The translations under genes and the position numbers were made by a program. DNA of 16,272 bases, taken from an uncultured Fusibacter sp. (GTDB lineage Bacteria > Bacillota > Clostridia > Peptostreptococcales > Acidaminobacteraceae). Below the pieces are notes generated by a model. The model saw only the letters and a list, made by a program, of their open reading frames with translations. It was not told the origin of the DNA and did no database searches. The stretch's first letter is position 1. Each line of letters opens with the position of its first letter. The stretch lies in NCBI GenBank assembly GCA_937958285.1, contig CALFXQ010000251.1, forward strand, positions 1 through 16,272, written 5' to 3'. Positions 14,626-16,272 of the stretch are shown here, piece after piece.

Positions 14626-14663
14626 AGACGGAAGTCTGTAAATACAGATTTCCGTCTCTTTTA
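14626..14663. terminator. Bidirectional terminator between selO and the ABC-F gene
   Basis: A 15-bp stem with one wobble (14626-14640 with 14643-14657, AGACGGAA/TTCCGTCT outer arms) is followed on the plus strand by CTTTTATT and on the minus strand by TTTTTTT. It can end both converging genes. Confidence 0.85.
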
Positions 14664-14686
14664 TTATTAAGTGTTGAACTGAGTTG

Positions 14687-16272
14687 TTACTTTTTATTGT
14701 ACATGCCTTCAATTTCAGCCTGAACCGCTTCGTTATCCAAAAACTCATCGAATGAGCATTGACGGTCAACCATGCCATTTGGCGTGATTTCAATGACGCG
14801 ATCTGCTATCGAATCAATAAATGTATGGTCATGTGATGTAAAGAGCATTGTACCTTTAAAGGCAATCAAACCATCGTTCACTGCTTGAATGGATTCCAAA
14901 TCTAAGTGGTTAGTTGGGTCGTCGAGCAAGAGCACGTTCGCCCCAGAGAGCATCAGTTTTGAGAACATGCAGCGCACTTTCTCGCCACCAGAAAGCACAC
15001 TTGCTTTCTTGAGGGGTTCTTCACCTGAGAAAAGCATTTTGCCCAAGAAGCCACGAATAAAGGATTCGCTCTTTTCTTCAGAAAACTGTCTTAACCAGTC
15101 GATGAGATTCTCTTCGCAACCTTCGAAAAAGTTGTTGTAATCTCGTGGAAGATAAGATTGTGTTGTTGTGACACCCCATTTAAATGCCCCTGAATCCGCC
15201 GTTTCTTCGCCCATGAGGATTTTGAAGAGCATTGTCACAGCGACAGGATTTTTGCTGAATAGAACAACTTTTTCACCCTTGTTAATCATAAAGTGCAAGT
15301 CGCTAAACAGCACTTCGCCATCGAGTGATTTAGACATATGCTCCACTTGTAGAATTTCTTTACCCGCTTCGCGATTTGGCGTAAAGCCAACAAAGGGATA
15401 TCTTCTCGAGGATGGCTGAATATCTTCGACTTTAATTTTATCGATCATTTTCTTACGACTTGTGGCTTGTTTAGCCTTTGACTTATTTGAACTAAAGCGT
15501 GCAATAAAGTCTTGTAACTCTTTAATTTTATCTTCGGCCTTCTTATTCTGATCTTTGAGAAGACGATTGAGAAGTTGACTCGACTCGTACCAGAAGTCGT
15601 AGTTACCAACGACCATCTTTATCTTTCCAAAGTCGATATCGACCATATGCGTACAGACGTTGTTTAAGAAATGGCGGTCATGGGATACGACAATAACAGT
15701 ATTTTCGTAATTGATCAAAAACTCCTCTAACCAGTTTATTGCTCTAAAGTCTAAGTGGTTCGTCGGCTCATCTAACAGCAGGTTATCGGGATTCCCAAAC
15801 AGCGCTTGCGCCAGTAGAACTTTAACTTTGATATCGCCTGGCAGGTCCGACATCTGGTCGTGGAAAACACTTTTAGGTACACCTAGGCCCATTAAAAGTT
15901 TTTCTGCATTTGTCTCTGCTTCCCACCCATCGAGCTCTGCAAACTCACCTTCTAAATCTGCAGCTTTGTGGCCGTCCTCTTCAGAAAAATCTTCTTTTAA
16001 ATAGAGCGCGTCCTTTTCTTGCATGATTTGGTATAAGCGCTCATGGCCCATAATTACTGTCTGAAGCACAGGATATGCATCGTATAAAAATTGGTCCTGC
16101 TTTAATACGGCCATACGCTCAGTAGGCGTCATAAATACTTCGCCTTTATTGGGCTCCACTTCGCCGGATAAAATTTTAATAAACGTGGATTTACCAGCGC
16201 CATTTGCGCCGATAACACCATAGCAATTTCCCTTTGAAAACTTTAAATTAACTTCTTCAAAAAGTTTTTTAT
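14687..16272 (-). CDS. ABC-F family ATPase, YbiT/YkpA-like, N-terminus cut by window edge
   Basis: Cytoplasmic twin-ATPase of the ABC-F class, ribosome-associated translation factors with no membrane part. The reading frame is open to position 16272, about 528 codons visible, and starts inside the protein just before the first Walker A (GANGAGKST, about 16183-16209). NBD1 has a degenerate signature (LPGDIKVKVLLAQALF) and a good Walker B (NLLLDEPTNHLD). The charged linker KKAEDKIKELQDFIARFSSNKSKAKQ resembles the P-site tRNA interaction motif. NBD2 has LSGGEKVRCMFSKLML and SHDHTF, but its Walker A reads FSKNPVAVTMLFKIL without the GKS/T lysine, and its Walker B has LLLDDP instead of LLLDEP. Sequence outline fits YbiT/YkpA housekeeping ABC-F rather than antibiotic-resistance types. 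Confidence 0.92.
   Translation of the reverse strand, partial: KKLFEEVNLKFSKGNCYGVIGANGAGKSTFIKILSGEVEPNKGEVFMTPTERMAVLKQDQFLYDAYPVLQTVIMGHERLYQIMQEKDALYLKEDFSEEDGHKAADLEGEFAELDGWEAETNAEKLLMGLGVPKSVFHDQMSDLPGDIKVKVLLAQALFGNPDNLLLDEPTNHLDFRAINWLEEFLINYENTVIVVSHDRHFLNNVCTHMVDIDFGKIKMVVGNYDFWYESSQLLNRLLKDQNKKAEDKIKELQDFIARFSSNKSKAKQATSRKKMIDKIKVEDIQPSSRRYPFVGFTPNREAGKEILQVEHMSKSLDGEVLFSDLHFMINKGEKVVLFSKNPVAVTMLFKILMGEETADSGAFKWGVTTTQSYLPRDYNNFFEGCEENLIDWLRQFSEEKSESFIRGFLGKMLFSGEEPLKKASVLSGGEKVRCMFSKLMLSGANVLLLDDPTNHLDLESIQAVNDGLIAFKGTMLFTSHDHTFIDSIADRVIEITPNGMVDRQCSFDEFLDNEAVQAEIEGMYNKK

Overview
The window looks like chromosomal DNA from a low-to-moderate GC Firmicute, most likely a clostridial lineage. 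The pointers are strong AGGAGG-type ribosome binding sites, TTGACA/TATAAT promoters, a T-box leader in front of a class I lysyl-tRNA synthetase homologue, a CymR-like Rrf2 regulator beside cysK, and FxsA and YkpA/YbiT-type ABC-F genes. No rRNA, tRNA, IS element, phage gene or CRISPR array is visible. I cannot name the species.

Left part (1-5250, mostly minus strand): an RND efflux pump of the HAE1 class is followed by its lipoprotein adaptor, which runs off the left edge. The pump promoter carries a near-perfect dyad over its -10 box. Back to back with it is a plus-strand transcription unit with no protein. It has a good promoter, about 120 nt of RNA with C-rich segments, and an intrinsic terminator, so it is a candidate small RNA. 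Its -35 lies inside a 25-27 bp dyad with IscR-type geometry. fxsA follows on the minus strand.

Middle part (5250-9070, all minus strand): a small unrecognised zinc-ribbon protein with an operator-like palindrome over its promoter; cysK; an Rrf2-family regulator; a ZIP (ZupT-like) metal transporter; and exonuclease III. The same 19-bp inverted repeat, ACCTAT-N7-ATAGGT, sits before both cysK and the Rrf2 gene, so the regulator probably controls both. The ZIP promoter overlaps a Fur-box-like sequence.

Right part (9070-16272): a class I LysRS-like gene is preceded by a complete T-box leader with an apparent AAA (Lys) specifier. The encoded protein has lost both the HIGH and KMSKS signatures, which is the most unusual finding in the window. 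An OsmC-family gene (minus strand) diverges from a plus-strand pair encoding a GPH-family (MelB-like) symporter and SelO/YdiU. A two-way terminator separates SelO from a YbiT/YkpA-like ABC-F ATPase that enters from the right edge.

Several genes fit a metal, sulfur and redox theme (cysK/Rrf2, ZIP, OsmC, SelO, the possible iron-linked sRNA), but they are separate transcription units and joint function is only inferred.
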